From: Gordius sp. MW1
Lineage: Eukaryota; Nematomorpha; Gordioida; Gordea; Gordiidae
Length of the DNA stretch: 64,000 nt
NCBI GenBank assembly: GCA_964036665.1
Contig: OZ038526.1
Coordinates: 9,486,001-9,550,000, forward strand
Direction of reading: 5' to 3'
The translations under genes and the position numbers were made by a program. The notes beneath the pieces were generated by a model that saw only the letters and a program-made list of their open reading frames with translations, searched no databases and had not been told where the DNA came from. This document shows, piece by piece, positions 24,902-36,369 of this stretch (the first letter of the stretch is position 1; each line of letters starts with the position of its first letter).

Positions 24902-24910
24902 TATATAAAA
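24902..24910 (+). promoter_or_regulatory. TATA box and possible initiator of the 24963 gene
   Basis: TATATAAAA is followed by TTCAGT (24921-24926) and TTCAGA (24932-24937). The A at 24935 lies 31-33 bases after the TATA start, a suitable distance for an arthropod-type TCAG initiator. This places transcription start just before the reading frame. Confidence 0.5.
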
Positions 24911-24962
24911 AAGAGCGAGCTTCAGTATTACTTCAGAACTTATGGTTTAAACGAGTCCCGAT

Positions 24963-26299
24963 AACAATTTAAAGTAGTGATTGTAGTAATTTTTTTTTGT
25001 TATATGCAGGCATTAGGTGTAGACCTCATACGCGGTGGGGGAAGGGGTACGTTTAATCAAAATCGTGGGTCCGAGTTAGGACTCCAATCTTGGAATCAAG
25101 AAGATCAAGGTCTAGCTCCCTCTCCCAGGTTAAAGGAAAAGGATGAAAATTTACCAGAACTCCAAGCGACGCGGGAACCTAAGGCTGAAACGCTGTCCTC
25201 GAATAATCAGTGGGCTGGGACACGACCTTTTCCACGTTTATCTGAGCCATGGGGGCGTGTGTTAAAGACTAGGCCAAATGATAGGTTCATATCTGGGGAC
25301 AATCAACGACCCATTCTACCAGCAGGGGCTGAAGTGGAGAACGAACATAAAAAATGGAATAAATTTCCCGTTTTGCCCGACACTGGTAAAAGCAAAAACC
25401 AGCAGTCGCCAAACAACGATCTTCAAGAGAAGAAATTGATTCCTAGACCGATTACTTATGAAACGGGGCAAAAAAGTCCCATATTAGGTGATAAGTATCC
25501 TCAAGGACCCCAAGACATATCAGAGGAGAAAAGGACGCTTCAGCCAAGTTCAGCCCTTAAAGGAAATTCCCAAAGAAAACCCGAATTTAGAGAAAGATTT
25601 CAGGATAATTTTTCACAATTACCTAAAATAGGAGGCCAAAATAAGGGTGAAACCTACCAGCAAACACCTCTCCTAGCAAGATTTGAACAGAGAAGAGAAA
25701 GAATTAGAGAAAGGCCAAAAAGTCAGGTACCACAATATAATGATCGACCTTTACCAGAATTTAAAAGAGACTTTGAAGAACGAATTCCCATATCGAGAGG
25801 TATCAGTTTTTCACAGGGACGAAAAGGACATATAAGAAGGCTACCAAATGATCAAAATGCATTTCAACGCCCCGACGCATTCTCTAACATTCCTCAATGG
25901 GCATCATCGACATCACTCAAACCAGACATTGAAATAAGGCTTCCTCTTAGACCTGAGGCCAATTTACCTCCCCCCAATCAAAATTATGACAACCCTTTCG
26001 AAGGCAATCTTAACACCCCGAAATTTCAAGGACCTAATGATGGTAGTGAATTAGGGTTTGGTGGCCCCTCTTTAGACAATGAGTCGATGTTTAAAATGAC
26101 TATCCACGCCATGGAAACTGGTATGATTCCAAGGGACCTCAAACAAAACATAAAGGAATTCTGTCTGTTCATGAGAGAGGAGGGGTTTTTTCAAGGTCAA
26201 AATCGAATTACCTGGCCAGATTGCTGTCAAGCCTTTGCTCGTAACCCAGATAATATGAAATTGGCCATGGAGGTATTTATGGCTACAGGAGGAGATTAA
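24963..26299 (+). CDS. Secreted Pro/Arg/Gln/Asn-rich protein with C-terminal Cys module (orphan)
   Basis: The frame is open from just after a stop at 24962 to the stop at 26297, but the N-terminus is unclear. Read directly it starts QFKVVIVVIFFCYMQALG, which looks like a signal peptide with A-x-G before the cleavage point, yet there is no ATG before it; a GTG sits at 24977. The first in-frame ATG is at 25006. Alternatively the pyrimidine-rich stretch ending TTATATGCAG at 25011 is a splice acceptor and the exon begins at 25012. The body (to about residue 360) is disordered and rich in Arg, Pro, Gln, Asn and Glu. The last 70 residues look folded (FKMTIHAMETG, EFCLFMREEGF, WPDCCQAFARN), with three cysteines. 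No family was recognised. AATAAA signals lie at 26491 and 26504. Confidence 0.72.
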
Positions 26300-26490
26300 G
26301 GAGATAAATTAGTCTTTATAAAGAGAGCTAGATTTTTTTGAATTCATTTATTTATTAATTGCTATCATAAGCTGTTTTTTATATGTATACAAAATGTGTT
26401 TCATATGTTAATTGATTATAAGGACATCAGTTATTTTTATTAGCAACACGTTACACTAATTATGTATTTATATGTTAGTATTTATTGCTA

Positions 26491-26509
26491 AATAAATTGC
26501 GACAATAAA
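26491..26509 (+). terminator. Tandem polyadenylation signals of the 24963 gene
   Basis: Two AATAAA hexamers (26491-26496 and 26504-26509) about 200 bases after the stop codon. Confidence 0.5.
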
Positions 26510-26649
26510 ATATTTGCACGAACCTTAGATGGCGGATTGAACAATAATTTTATTTATAATAGTCCAAAACACATATCAATAAAAATCGAAGAGTGAATAA
26601 TTAAATTGTATTATTTACTCATGATAAAATAATAGAGTTTAACATATAC

Positions 26650-27969
26650 CAGACGCGTAGCAAAGGGGGGGGGGGAAAGCGGGACTTTTCCTTCCCCTCT
26701 ACTAAAATTTGAATTTTTTTTGATTGATAATTAGATTAAATGTGTTAAAATATTATAGTTTAGTTGCATAAAAGATTTTGAGACACTTATAAAAGCCTAG
26801 AGACAGAATATATACATTAAATTTTTCGAATTTAATTTTCGACTAAATGCGTTCTAAAATTTCCGAATATGATTGTGAAAATTGCTATGAAAAAAATTGT
26901 GGTTGAACATTTTCTTTATAAGTTTACCATTTGCTATGCAAAAAAATCGTGGTTGAACATTTTTTTCATAAGTTTACCATAGTAACTGCTCGAGCTATCT
27001 GCTCAATGCTTTAACTGATTTTGCTGCTTCGACTAACTTCTCGAGCATTTTTACATGCTACTGTTAAAACTATTGCACCAAACAGCGAGCACTCATTGTG
27101 CTAAACTAGCATATTAAACAGCTCAGAGTGCGTGCTCGCGTTTGAAGTTGAAGCTAGTTAGCAATTTAACACCACTAGTTATATATATTATGGTTTGTGT
27201 TAAGTTATTAATTGTGCATATATAGATAAAACATTTGCATATCCAAACCTAATTTAGATTATTTGTGTAATCTATCCTATCCTATATATTTATATAATTT
27301 TAATCCATTAGTTAATAATCTCTAGATGATTTTGTTCAAAGATGTAGATGAAAACGTCTCACCTATATATAAACAATGATGTAGTTTTCAGTGGCGTAGC
27401 CAAGGCCCCCCCCCCTCTTAGCAAAAATTCAAAAAAAATTGATATAAATAAATATTAAATAAATTAAATTTCAGTAAAAAGCTTTAACCATATTTTTTTG
27501 TCTTCTTAACACCACATCCATCAATAAGGTTTTTCTATAATCAAGGGATTAAAAGCTTATTCAAAAAATAATATGACACCGCTGGAAAGAATTGGCAATA
27601 ATAAAATATAAGGCGTAATGCTCCTACTTCAGGTGAAATCTCTAAATGAAAATCCTGGGCAAATGAAACAATCAAATGACTATTTATTAGAATGATCCTA
27701 TTCTAAACACAGAATTGGTACCTTTATTATTTATCATATTTGTCTAAAATTTTCTGCTAACCAATCACGGTTTGATAAAGTGACAGAAAAATAGTAATTA
27801 TATAAAAATCATTGTTATAGTGTCCGACCAGGCCTATTCAAGAATCTTAATTTACGAGGGTCAGTGGGCCTGACTTTTGTTTAATTTTTCTTTTAAATTA
27901 CAAATAAAATGTTAAAAAATATTTTTGGTAGCTCTCCCTCCCCTTAAGAAAATCCTGACTACGCGCCTC
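26650..27969. mobile_element. hAT-like element, CAGACGCGTAGC ends
   Basis: Left end CAGACGCGTAGCAAAGG and right end CTGACTACGCGCCTC are imperfect inverted repeats flanked by a perfect 8-bp duplication ACATATAC (26642-26649 and 27970-27977). The interior (1320 bp) has no recognisable transposase. A second terminus, CAGTGGCGTAGCCAAGG, lies inside at 27390, suggesting a nested relic, and a 56-bp tandem duplication lies at 26878-26983. Confidence 0.75.
26878..26983. repeat. Two-copy tandem repeat
   Basis: Two diverged copies of a unit of about 56 bases containing TGCTATG, GTGGTTGAACAT and ATAAGTTTACCAT. Confidence 0.8.
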
Positions 27970-27977
27970 ACATATAC

Positions 27978-28329
27978 TAACTGTAACCTGACGAAAGCAT
28001 AAATTTTTAAATTGAGCTAAGATTATTAGTAAGGGAAAGTAAAACCGCACTTTTATGCAAAATAAATTCTTAAAACTAACAGTATTCGTAACTGTTGAAT
28101 TTATTTTAAAGCATTCACAATTATCATGATCTGGGTCTATTAGACTTGTCTTTGAAACGGGAGCTCGTGGTTCAAATCCCGCTTTTGCACTTTTTTGAAT
28201 AGCAAAAAATAATATCTCGCATAGTCAACACTGCTTACAGGCCTGGATAGTCGAGCTTCACCCCTAATCCAAATCCTGTATGAAAGTACACCATAAAGAT
28301 CTCAGTTAAAAAGCTAAGGCGTCCTCCGC
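27978..28329. other. Intergenic DNA, possible tRNA-like relic
   Basis: GGTTCAAATCCCGC at about 28170 resembles a tRNA T-arm, but the stem does not pair properly and no cloverleaf could be built. A tRNA-derived SINE relic is possible. Confidence 0.3.
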
Positions 28330-29465
28330 AAACGACTGGTTGATATAGTGTGTATACAAGAAACAAACAGGAAAAGGATCATAATCAATGATGATAGGTG
28401 AAGGTTAAAAATTATTTCAATGGCCTAGAAGCCCATAAAATTGGCGTGGCCATCTTACTAGCTTCAAATGTGCGACGTAAAGTCATTGAGATATAAAGAA
28501 CAACTGACTTGTGATATCGAAACTTTGTTCAAGGTCAAATGAATAATTTAGTGTGGGGTTATGCTCCGCAAAAAGATTGCACAGAGGAAGAAAAGGATTA
28601 AATTCGGGAAGAGTTAGATGAAACGCTTCGTATGATACCTAAAGCCGGGATAATTATAAATGGATCGGATATGCACGGTCACATTAATGACAAACAAGAT
28701 AAGATTTGATTGGAATCATGGTGGAAATGGATACCGGTCCAGAAACAATGAAGGCGAATAAATAATAAATATAGTTGTGGTCTTAGATTTGGCCATCACA
28801 TTAGGTTTCTTTAAAAGGATTATTAATTATTTAATGTCAAAAGTGGAAATGGGTCTTCGCATATCGATAACCTTGTATTATTAATGACATTAAAAATGTA
28901 CGTGATTGTAAGGTTATGAGGCTATTGCAACCCAACACAGACTTGTTGTGATGGATCTCCAAGGCGAAAACACAAAAGGCTAAGAGACTAAATTGGAACA
29001 TCAAATGGTTTAGGCTAACAAACTTGAAAAACGTTTACAACGAACTAGTAATTAAAAGGTTGCAGATAGAGGATCTTCAGAATGCCAACGATATGCAATC
29101 TAAAACAGCAAAATTTTAAAGAATGGCATTGAGCTTTTTTATTTTTTATGGTGCAAAGCAATATCACATATATGAGCATAAAACAAAAAGGACATATTGG
29201 TTAAATACAGAGATCTATATCATTATCATCTAAAATGGCCAATAATCGGCTAAGGATTTAGTGTTGTATCGTACAATAAGAATCCCAAGTTGTTGCTTGC
29301 GTAAAAAGAGGTAAAAAATTTAGATTTAGGGAAACTTTTTCCATTTTTTAAAATAAATCATGACCTGTTTACCGAAGGTATCAGAGCATGAGGCAACAAT
29401 TGTTTGTAGATCTAAACCGCAAAATTAAAGATGGGTCTTCTGTCATGATAATATATGACAGTTTA
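28330..29465 (+). pseudogene. Decayed LINE endonuclease and start of reverse transcriptase
   Basis: Translation with frameshifts yields WGYAPQKDCTEEEKD (about 28557-28600), EELDETLRMIPKAGIIINGSD (the core of apurinic-like endonucleases of RTE-type LINEs), GHINDKQDK, SHIDNLVLL (the catalytic Asp region) and ATQHRLVVMDL (the terminal SxxQHR/H block). Later pieces resemble the linker to the reverse transcriptase. Many stops are present. It is the same type of LINE as the fragment at 17325, from a different part of the protein. Confidence 0.78.
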
Positions 29466-29655
29466 ATGTAATTTTAATATCAAAATTACACACATATTAT
29501 GGCTCTTATTTTGGAGTTAACTATATTGTAAAAAGGATTCAATTACAAAATCCTCTTATTGATATTTTATATGTACACTTTTAACTGACTCGGGGTATTA
29601 AAATTCTTCATAAAAGTTAAAATGACCTAAGTTTATAAATTTATTACGCATTGTT

Positions 29656-30112
29656 TATCGCGTTTCCAAGCCGTGGGAACACGATTTAAAAAAATGGTTT
29701 TAGAAGGGAGAATCATCAGGAATAAATTGTATTAATTGAGGAAAGATATTGGGGCGATCATAAGGCATTTAAATTAAGATGAATTTACAGCTTTACAGGA
29801 TGCGATTCCTTATCCTCCCCAAAGGGAGTAGTTATCCGTATTATTTTCATTACATATTTTATTCCGTTAAATCTCAGAAGCAAAAATATAGTAATTAATT
29901 AATAATCAACGAGGGATAGCGAGGTAATATATAATATAGCTAACTCATGGTGATGCCATAATAACGAGAAGATAATGGTAATAATAAACGATATCGTATG
30001 TGTGGGGGTGAATGAATATATATATTTTTGGATAACGACCGGGAGGAGTACACCACGAGTAAAAATAAGTACAAATAGATGATTAAAAATAAGTAAGCGG
30101 AGGGAAAATTAC
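29656..30112 (-). repeat. 3' LTR of the 29656 retrotransposon
   Basis: Matches 31069-31262 at both ends, interrupted by about 255 bases unique to this copy (about 29836-30090). It is bordered by the polypurine tract on its right. Confidence 0.78.
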
Positions 30113-30415
30113 CCCTCCCCCTTTAACGAGAAGTCAAAGACTTAATGTCCTTACGTTCCGATAATGGTACAGGGGTTCAGTGTTGCTGAATGCCACTTTC
30201 TATTATTTAAAGGTCGAGGCGGCGATTTACCTTATCAACTTTAAACAAAGTCCAAACAAACCATAGTTATAAGAATAACCAACAACATAATTTTCAAACA
30301 CTTTCTAAAATTTGGCCCAAAAATTAATATAATTTATCGTTCTGCTTTTCCCCTCGGAAATGATTCATGGACGACTGATTTACTCGATGAAATCCCGCAC
30401 TGTGAATCAATTATA

Positions 30416-30530
30416 AAATGGGGTACCTCATGGCTACTGGACTTGACGTCCCAGCTCTGTAAAGCACCAATGGGGTACTTCATGGCTACTGGACGTTGTC
30501 CCAGCTCTATAAAGCACCACTGAGCAACAG
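30416..30530. repeat. 53-bp tandem repeat inside the LTR element
   Basis: Two copies of a unit containing AATGGGGTAC, CATGGCTACTGGAC and GTCCCAGCTCT in the internal region of the retrotransposon. Confidence 0.85.
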
Positions 30531-31068
30531 CCTCAACCAAAATTATAAAAAATTTATACTAAATTATCCCAAAGGCTTTTATTTTATACCTCTACTGTAA
30601 CTTGCCACTTTACAAATCATCATTTCTCTCGCCGCCCCTTCCTAATTTTATAAAAATCATGAGCAAACCGCCAATAATAATAATAATAATAAAACGTTAG
30701 GTAAAATTATGAATAAGAGAAAAGGGGGTTGAATAACATCTATTTTTAATTTATAGCGTGTGAGTCATTCATGTGTGTGTATTCTTTAAATTCTATCTTA
30801 CCAGACATTGAAGAATTTTGACCTTCAGAATTTCTAAGGACTGACTTTGAATAATTGGTATCAGTATTTGAATCATCTGTTCTAAGATGGGTTTCGGAAT
30901 TTTTCTTTTGTTGATTGAATATAGCCATTTGTTTTCAGACCATTCTGTTGTTAGGTTGTCGTGGTTGGGTTGCCGATGATTCGGAACATTGAGGGCTGAG
31001 ACTCGGAATCAGGATTTTGGGTATTTGCTTTTTAGGGCGAGGATCATATCCACGTTTTTGACACCAAT

Positions 31069-31262
31069 TATCGCGTTCCCAAGCCGTGGAAACATGTTTT
31101 TTAAAAAAGGGTTTTAGAAGGGAGAATCATCAGGAATAAATTGTAATAATTGTGGAAAGATATTGGGGCGATCATAAGGCATTTAAATTAAGGTGAATTT
31201 AGAGCTTTACAGGATGCGATTCCTTATCCTCCCCAAAGGGAGTAAGCGGGGGGAAAACCACA
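31069..31262 (-). repeat. 5' LTR of the 29656 retrotransposon
   Basis: A 194-bp direct repeat of the left LTR, with about 90 percent matching in the shared part by eye. The primer-binding-like sequence abuts its inner edge. Confidence 0.8.
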
Positions 31263-31267
31263 TTGTT

Positions 31268-32006
31268 TAAAAATTTTCTCTAATATTATGATTTTAAAAA
31301 TTGAAGCTAGTTGACTCTTAATTGTAAATTGTAAAAAATTGAATATTAAATTTTAAAATGTGAATTTTGTATTTAGTTTCCATATCCATATATATAAAAA
31401 ATGGTTTTCATAATTTGCACTCTAATATTTGAAATTATATTACTCTTTTGAGATCAAAGAATTGGTCAGCGACGAATTAGAAACTAGAGCTTATATTTTT
31501 AATTAGAGGTTTTTTTTAAATAGCTTGGTGTTAATTTTCAGAACATCCTTATTGGTATCAGATCTGGGATCTGAACCAACGCCCTCTGTAAATGAATGGA
31601 CTTATAAATGCCTTTAATGTTGGAATTATTATTTCAATTATTCAAGGCTATATATAAATTCAAATTTTCTTAGTTACTCTAGCGCTTAAATTTCAAGAAA
31701 ATAGAAGCATGTCTACTTCAGATCCAATCCATGTAAAAAGTGGAGCGTTGGGGCCAGATCGGAAGCTGTCTGTTAAAATTAATTCAGAATAATGATGACC
31801 ATATTTACACGCTAAATTGGTTTAAATGCACATTTACTTATTCCCACCTAATTATTGCTATAAATTTTTTTCACATTTTCTTACTTTAAACAATAATTTA
31901 ATTATATTCAGAGAAACTTACAAATTACAACTTGATATAATCAACATTATATTGAATAATTGATACGCATTTTCAGGTAAATGGTATTGTCTTCGTTTTT
32001 CATAAA
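31268..32006. other. Intergenic DNA
   Basis: AT-rich, no gene recognised. Confidence 0.4.
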
Positions 32007-32014
32007 GCTAGGAT

Positions 32015-33315
32015 CAGGGTTTCTTTCAGGGGGGAGCCCGGGGGGGGGGGGGGGGGTAATACCCCCCCGGGCAATTTCAAATACCCCCCCCCCCCCCGGA
32101 GAGTTTTGATTGAAGGAAGCATAAACTCAAGTTCCATCATGAAGTCATAAATTATATTAATAGGCTAAAATTGAAATTCAATAAATTTTAATTTATCAAT
32201 AAAAAAATATAAAATTGACGAAATTAAATTTTTCTACAAATCAGGTGGAATTCATTCATAGACATCATTTTTTAACATCTGTGAACCCTAATTTACAATC
32301 TTGAAAGTTACAAAATATCTTTAATTAAAAAATATCAATAGGTAAATAAACATAAATAAATGCTTTTAGAATTATTAAATCACTATCTTACTTATAAACT
32401 TAAAAAGAATTATTATTAATAATAGATTCTATTGTTTGTTTTTTATTGATATAATATGCTTATTTTGAATTGCAGATGTCTGGTAAATATAAAAGTACTC
32501 TTTTACACTACTTTAGTAAAAAGTAAAAGCTTTAATTTGGAATTATTTTAATTATGTATGGGTATTTGTGTTTATATAAAATAAGACATGAATATGTTTG
32601 TCTGTAATAGGTAAAGATGAGACGGAATTAAAAAAAACTCTTGTTTTATCCCTTACTATGGGAAATTATGGTAATTATTTTTAAGCAGTTATTTTAAATA
32701 TATATAAGTTAAAGGCAGATATTATTCTGCTTCCAGCAGTGAAATTCACATGAACTTTGAAAGAGGCAAGAAAGATTTTGGTTTTAATATAGAAGTATTA
32801 TATATATTTTCATGTTTTAGGTCAAGATGAAAATTGTAATTCTGCTGGAGTGGAGAAAACTGTCTCTTCTTTTTCTTATGATAAAGATGCTGGTGATTAA
32901 AATTATGCAAGTTGTTTTTATTTATTAATATATATTGGTAAAGATGAGTGTATTGGCAGCTCTACTAATTGCTCAGTCTCTGAAAGTGAAAAACATGGGC
33001 AAAATTTAAAACTTAAACCATCATATAAATTTATGATTTCATGGACATCTAAATACAAATGGCTAATTTTTGATGAAGCCTTAGGTGGGGCTTTATGCTC
33101 TGTCTGTTCTCTTTACAACATACTTTCTTAAAAGAACACTTGCCATGTATTTATTTAATGATTATGCGTGTATGTATCTATTTATATATCACTTATATCA
33201 CCAATAAAAATCAGTAAATATTATACAAAATCTTTAGCAATTAAAATTTTTTTACCCCCCCCCCCCCGGAAGTTGAAAATACCCCCCCGGAGCATTTTTT
33301 CTGAAAGAAACCCTG
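32015..33315 (+). mobile_element. hAT element, CAGGGTTTCTTTCAG ends, with transposase relics
   Basis: Perfect 15-bp terminal inverted repeats CAGGGTTTCTTTCAG are flanked by a perfect 8-bp duplication GCTAGGAT (32007-32014 and 33316-33323). Long G and C runs lie just inside both ends. Plus-strand relics include a short start MSGKYKSTLLHYFSKK (about 32476) and a stretch KYKWLIFDEALGGALCSVC (about 33054-33110), which resembles the zinc-finger start of hAT-type transposases. The rest of the transposase is deleted. Confidence 0.88.
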
Positions 33316-33323
33316 GCTAGGAT

Positions 33324-34339
33324 TTTTTTCGGGTAAGCATTTGGCAACCTTAATTAGAAACACCTGTAGCTCAAAGTTTTAAATTCAAATTCTTCGCTCG
33401 AACAATTAAGGTATGAATTTGTAATATTAATATCTGTGTTCATTTTTTTAATGATATAAGAATTTTTATATAAAAATGGCAAATATTAACGTTCTTAATC
33501 GAAAAAATTTGCAAATATCCTTCTAGCTTAATGCATTTAAACCTTATGCTTAATTCATAGTATATGACTTAAGTAAGCATGCTGTTGTGATACCTTATGA
33601 AAATAAATCCATGCAACGTGCCCATTACTTAAGGTATGTACTATAAATTCTTAAAAGTAAATGAAGCGTTTATGTTTAAATCTTTGAATTGACCTAAATG
33701 GTTTTAGATATACCTGCATTTTAGTATCTATTGATTCAAATGATAAATATTATATTTTTAATGAATAAAATAAGCCATCTGCATTTGTAGGTTTTGAAAG
33801 GGGATGGGAGTGATGTTAATGCAGAAGGGGGTTTACTAATTTATAAAATAATTGACTAACCATATCAAAAAATTTTCTCGTATATTATGTTGGGGCAATT
33901 GTCTGCTTTCCTAATTACATATGCACATCATTACTTTGATAAAATTTTGATAACTTAAAGTATCTTTTATCCATGATGTATGACTAAAAGTTTTCAAAAT
34001 AGTCAGAATTAAATTTATGCAAATGATGAAATGCTTTTTGTACAATACAAAATTTCCATATTTAGTATCAGTTAATACACTCCGCTACATCTCTTATCAA
34101 TTAAAATTTAATTATTAAAAACTAATTGAATTTAATTAATAGCCACATTTAAGGAACCAAATGTTTTAAATGGATGTACTAAGTAATAGCTCCCAAAGCA
34201 ACCCACACACATCATCTACATTCAATTAAATTTTAAAAGCTTTTAATGGCATTCCATTACCACCTTATTATTTTATCTAAAGACTAAACATTTTGCTGCC
34301 TCCTTTTAGTTTCTACCACAATTTCTTGTTCCTTCATGC
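33324..34339. other. Intergenic DNA
   Basis: AT-rich, no gene recognised. Confidence 0.4.
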
Positions 34340-34511
34340 CATGGGCGTAGCCAGGGGGGGGGGCGGCTGCCCACCCCCTAATTTACGAAGAAAAAAAAAT
34401 TTTCAATGCAAAAACTTTGAAAAATTAAGAAAATTTATGTTTTGCCCCCCTCTAATTGAATTTTTAAACGTTTTGCCCCCCCCCCCAATCCAAAACCTGG
34501 CTACGCCCATG
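34340..34511. mobile_element. CATGGGCGTAGCC MITE
   Basis: Ends CATGGGCGTAGCCAGG and CCTGGCTACGCCCATG are flanked by a perfect 8-bp duplication CTTCATGC. Confidence 0.92.
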
Positions 34512-35236
34512 CTTCATGCTCTTTGACACCGCGGTGCCTATTTCATATTTTGTCACGATGCTCAATTGCGACATTTGACAAAACTATTTGCGAGTTTCCA
34601 AAGAGGGGCGGGGCATATTGTGGCTTATAGTTATCCTTCTATCAGATGGTTCGAATAAGGAATAGGAAACTAGATGGAGATACATCTTTATCATTGCCAA
34701 CATTTAAAGCCCCAATCGAGTTTGTTTTAAGTTTGGGCCCAAACATGGAAGGCCCTTGTTAAAAAGTGCATAATTGCCTAATAAGGGTCAAAAACATCAT
34801 ATACCCAAATTCGTAAAAATGCCAGGGAACCAATACTTTGATATTGAATCATAGATTGAAAAATATAAATCGATATCTCTTCTCCCCTTTCTTCCGATCG
34901 GAAAAATCCTCATTTCCCCCGCTTAGTTGCCACATCCCATTATAACCATTTCATTCCTCAAAACACCGAATTTAGGATTTTTAGCTTATTCATTAACACT
35001 GCGAATAATGGAATTAGGCATTTGTAATACTAAATAGAAAATTTCATAGGCAGGCCTGGTTTCAGAAATGACCAGGGGCTAGGGATAGCAAAAATCTTAA
35101 GACTTTTGCTTACTGAAATCAACTAAAAGTTGCATAGGCGCAAATGTATCCCCTTAAAAATCCGCAGATTTAAATATATTACCCTTCATTAGTGCCATTT
35201 AGGGGCAATTTCAAAATGGAGATTAATTAGGTGAAA
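34512..35236. other. Intergenic DNA
   Basis: No gene recognised. Confidence 0.4.
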
Positions 35237-35412
35237 CATGGGCGTAGTCAGCATTGGAACTTGGGGGGGGGGCAATAATGATTTAGATTTAGGGAGGGGC
35301 AATATGATAATTTTGTGAAATTTTAGCCATTATTTTAATAAATATTTAAAAAAAATTGGATTTAGAGGGGGGCAGCCGCCCCTCCCTGCCCCCTCCTCTG
35401 GCTACGCTCATG
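35237..35412. mobile_element. CATGGGCGTAGTC MITE
   Basis: A copy of the CATGGGCGTAGCC family with slightly diverged ends. The flanking 8-mers AGGTGAAA and TGGTGAAA match at 7 of 8 positions. Confidence 0.85.
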
Positions 35413-36047
35413 TGGTGAAATATTTAAACAATCTTTTTTGTTCGGGCTGTCTCTAACAGAATTAACACATTCATAAATATGTATTTCATCGAGAGTAGTT
35501 GCAAATAAACTCCGCTTACTAAGCCTCTATCACCCGGCAAAAATTGAAAGTATTTTATTACTCGGCTTAATTAGTCCCCAATTGGGGTTCATTAATTTAT
35601 TTTTTGGGGGAATTTTTAATACGGCAACTATCGATCTTTTAAATCGCACGTCGATATAGGGAATTCCGGGGTTAAATTAGTAAAAGCATGAGAAGATGTG
35701 GGGATTAAAATTTAATGGACCTTCTATCCTTTGTCGGATGCGCACATATAGGCATTATGATGTCATTTCGAGCGACAAAATGTTTGGACGCCTCATTAAT
35801 ATTTTACGAGTACACTCTGGTATTAGTCTGGAACTTGATTGTATTAAGTTAACTAACGCTCGAAACTATGTTCTAGAAATGTTAGATCCTTTAGAAGACT
35901 TTAGGTCATAAAGGCAAAACAAATAAATTTTCAACAAAATAAAGTCGTTTTCAATCTAACTTTTGAACGAATGGTATTTCTTCTAATGTTATGTTTTTCT
36001 CAAAAATCCACAGTTTTTGAGGCGGTTTAAATCTTTACCTAATATAA
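35413..36047. other. Intergenic DNA with one unexplained frame
   Basis: An ATG frame at 35696-35911 (71 codons) has non-repetitive composition, but no homology or splice context supports it. It is not called as a gene. Confidence 0.3.
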
Positions 36048-36055
36048 ATATCTAC

Positions 36056-36361
36056 TAGAGAACTGCAAAATCACTTTTTTTCAACCCGAACCCGACCCGA
36101 CCCGAAAAGTTTTAAAAATTTTCAAACCGACCCGACCCGAAAGCATTCTAAATTTTTCAGCCCGAACCCAACCCATCCCGAAATCATTTTAAAAATTTCA
36201 ACCCGAACCCGACCCGACCCGAAAGCATTTTAAAATTTTCAACCCGACCCGACCCGAAAGCATTTCAAAATTTTCAACCCGACCCGACCCGAAGACATTT
36301 CAAAATTTTCAACCCGAACCCGACATCGGATCGGGTCTCGGGTCACCTGTGCAGTTCTCTA
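36056..36361. mobile_element. Short hAT-like element made of CCCGACCCGA tandem units
   Basis: Ends TAGAGAACTGCA and TGCAGTTCTCTA are flanked by a perfect 8-bp duplication ATATCTAC (36048-36055 and 36362-36369). The whole 306-bp interior is an array of five to six units of about 40 bases (CCCGACCCGAAAGCATTT then AAAATTTTCAA). It looks like an element reduced to its subterminal repeats. Confidence 0.9.
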
Positions 36362-36369
36362 ATATCTAC

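Larger units (their letters stand above)
29656..31262 (-). mobile_element. LTR retrotransposon remnant without pol
   Basis: Two direct repeats, 29656 to about 30112 and 31069-31262, are flanked by a 5-bp duplication TTGTT (29651-29655 and 31263-31267). In minus orientation the LTR begins TGTGGTTTTCCC and ends CGCGATA. Just after the 5' LTR lies TTGGTGTCAAAAACG, a plausible tRNA primer-binding site. Just before the 3' LTR lies AAAGGGGGAGGGG, a textbook polypurine tract. The internal region is under 1 kb and encodes no recognisable gag or pol, only short frames. The 5' LTR lacks about 255 bases present in the 3' LTR. This is a deleted or TRIM-like element. Confidence 0.85.

Noticed and set aside
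28160-28195. tRNA-like T-arm (GGTTCAAATCCCGC)
   Set aside because: The stem does not pair well and no acceptor, D or anticodon arms could be assembled around it.
30334-30928. Two minus-strand frames inside the LTR element, considered as gag
   Set aside because: No zinc knuckle or capsid motif; one is generated by the 53-bp tandem repeat.
35696-35911. 71-codon ATG frame with non-repetitive composition
   Set aside because: No recognisable product, promoter or splice signals; kept only as a note in the intergenic entry.
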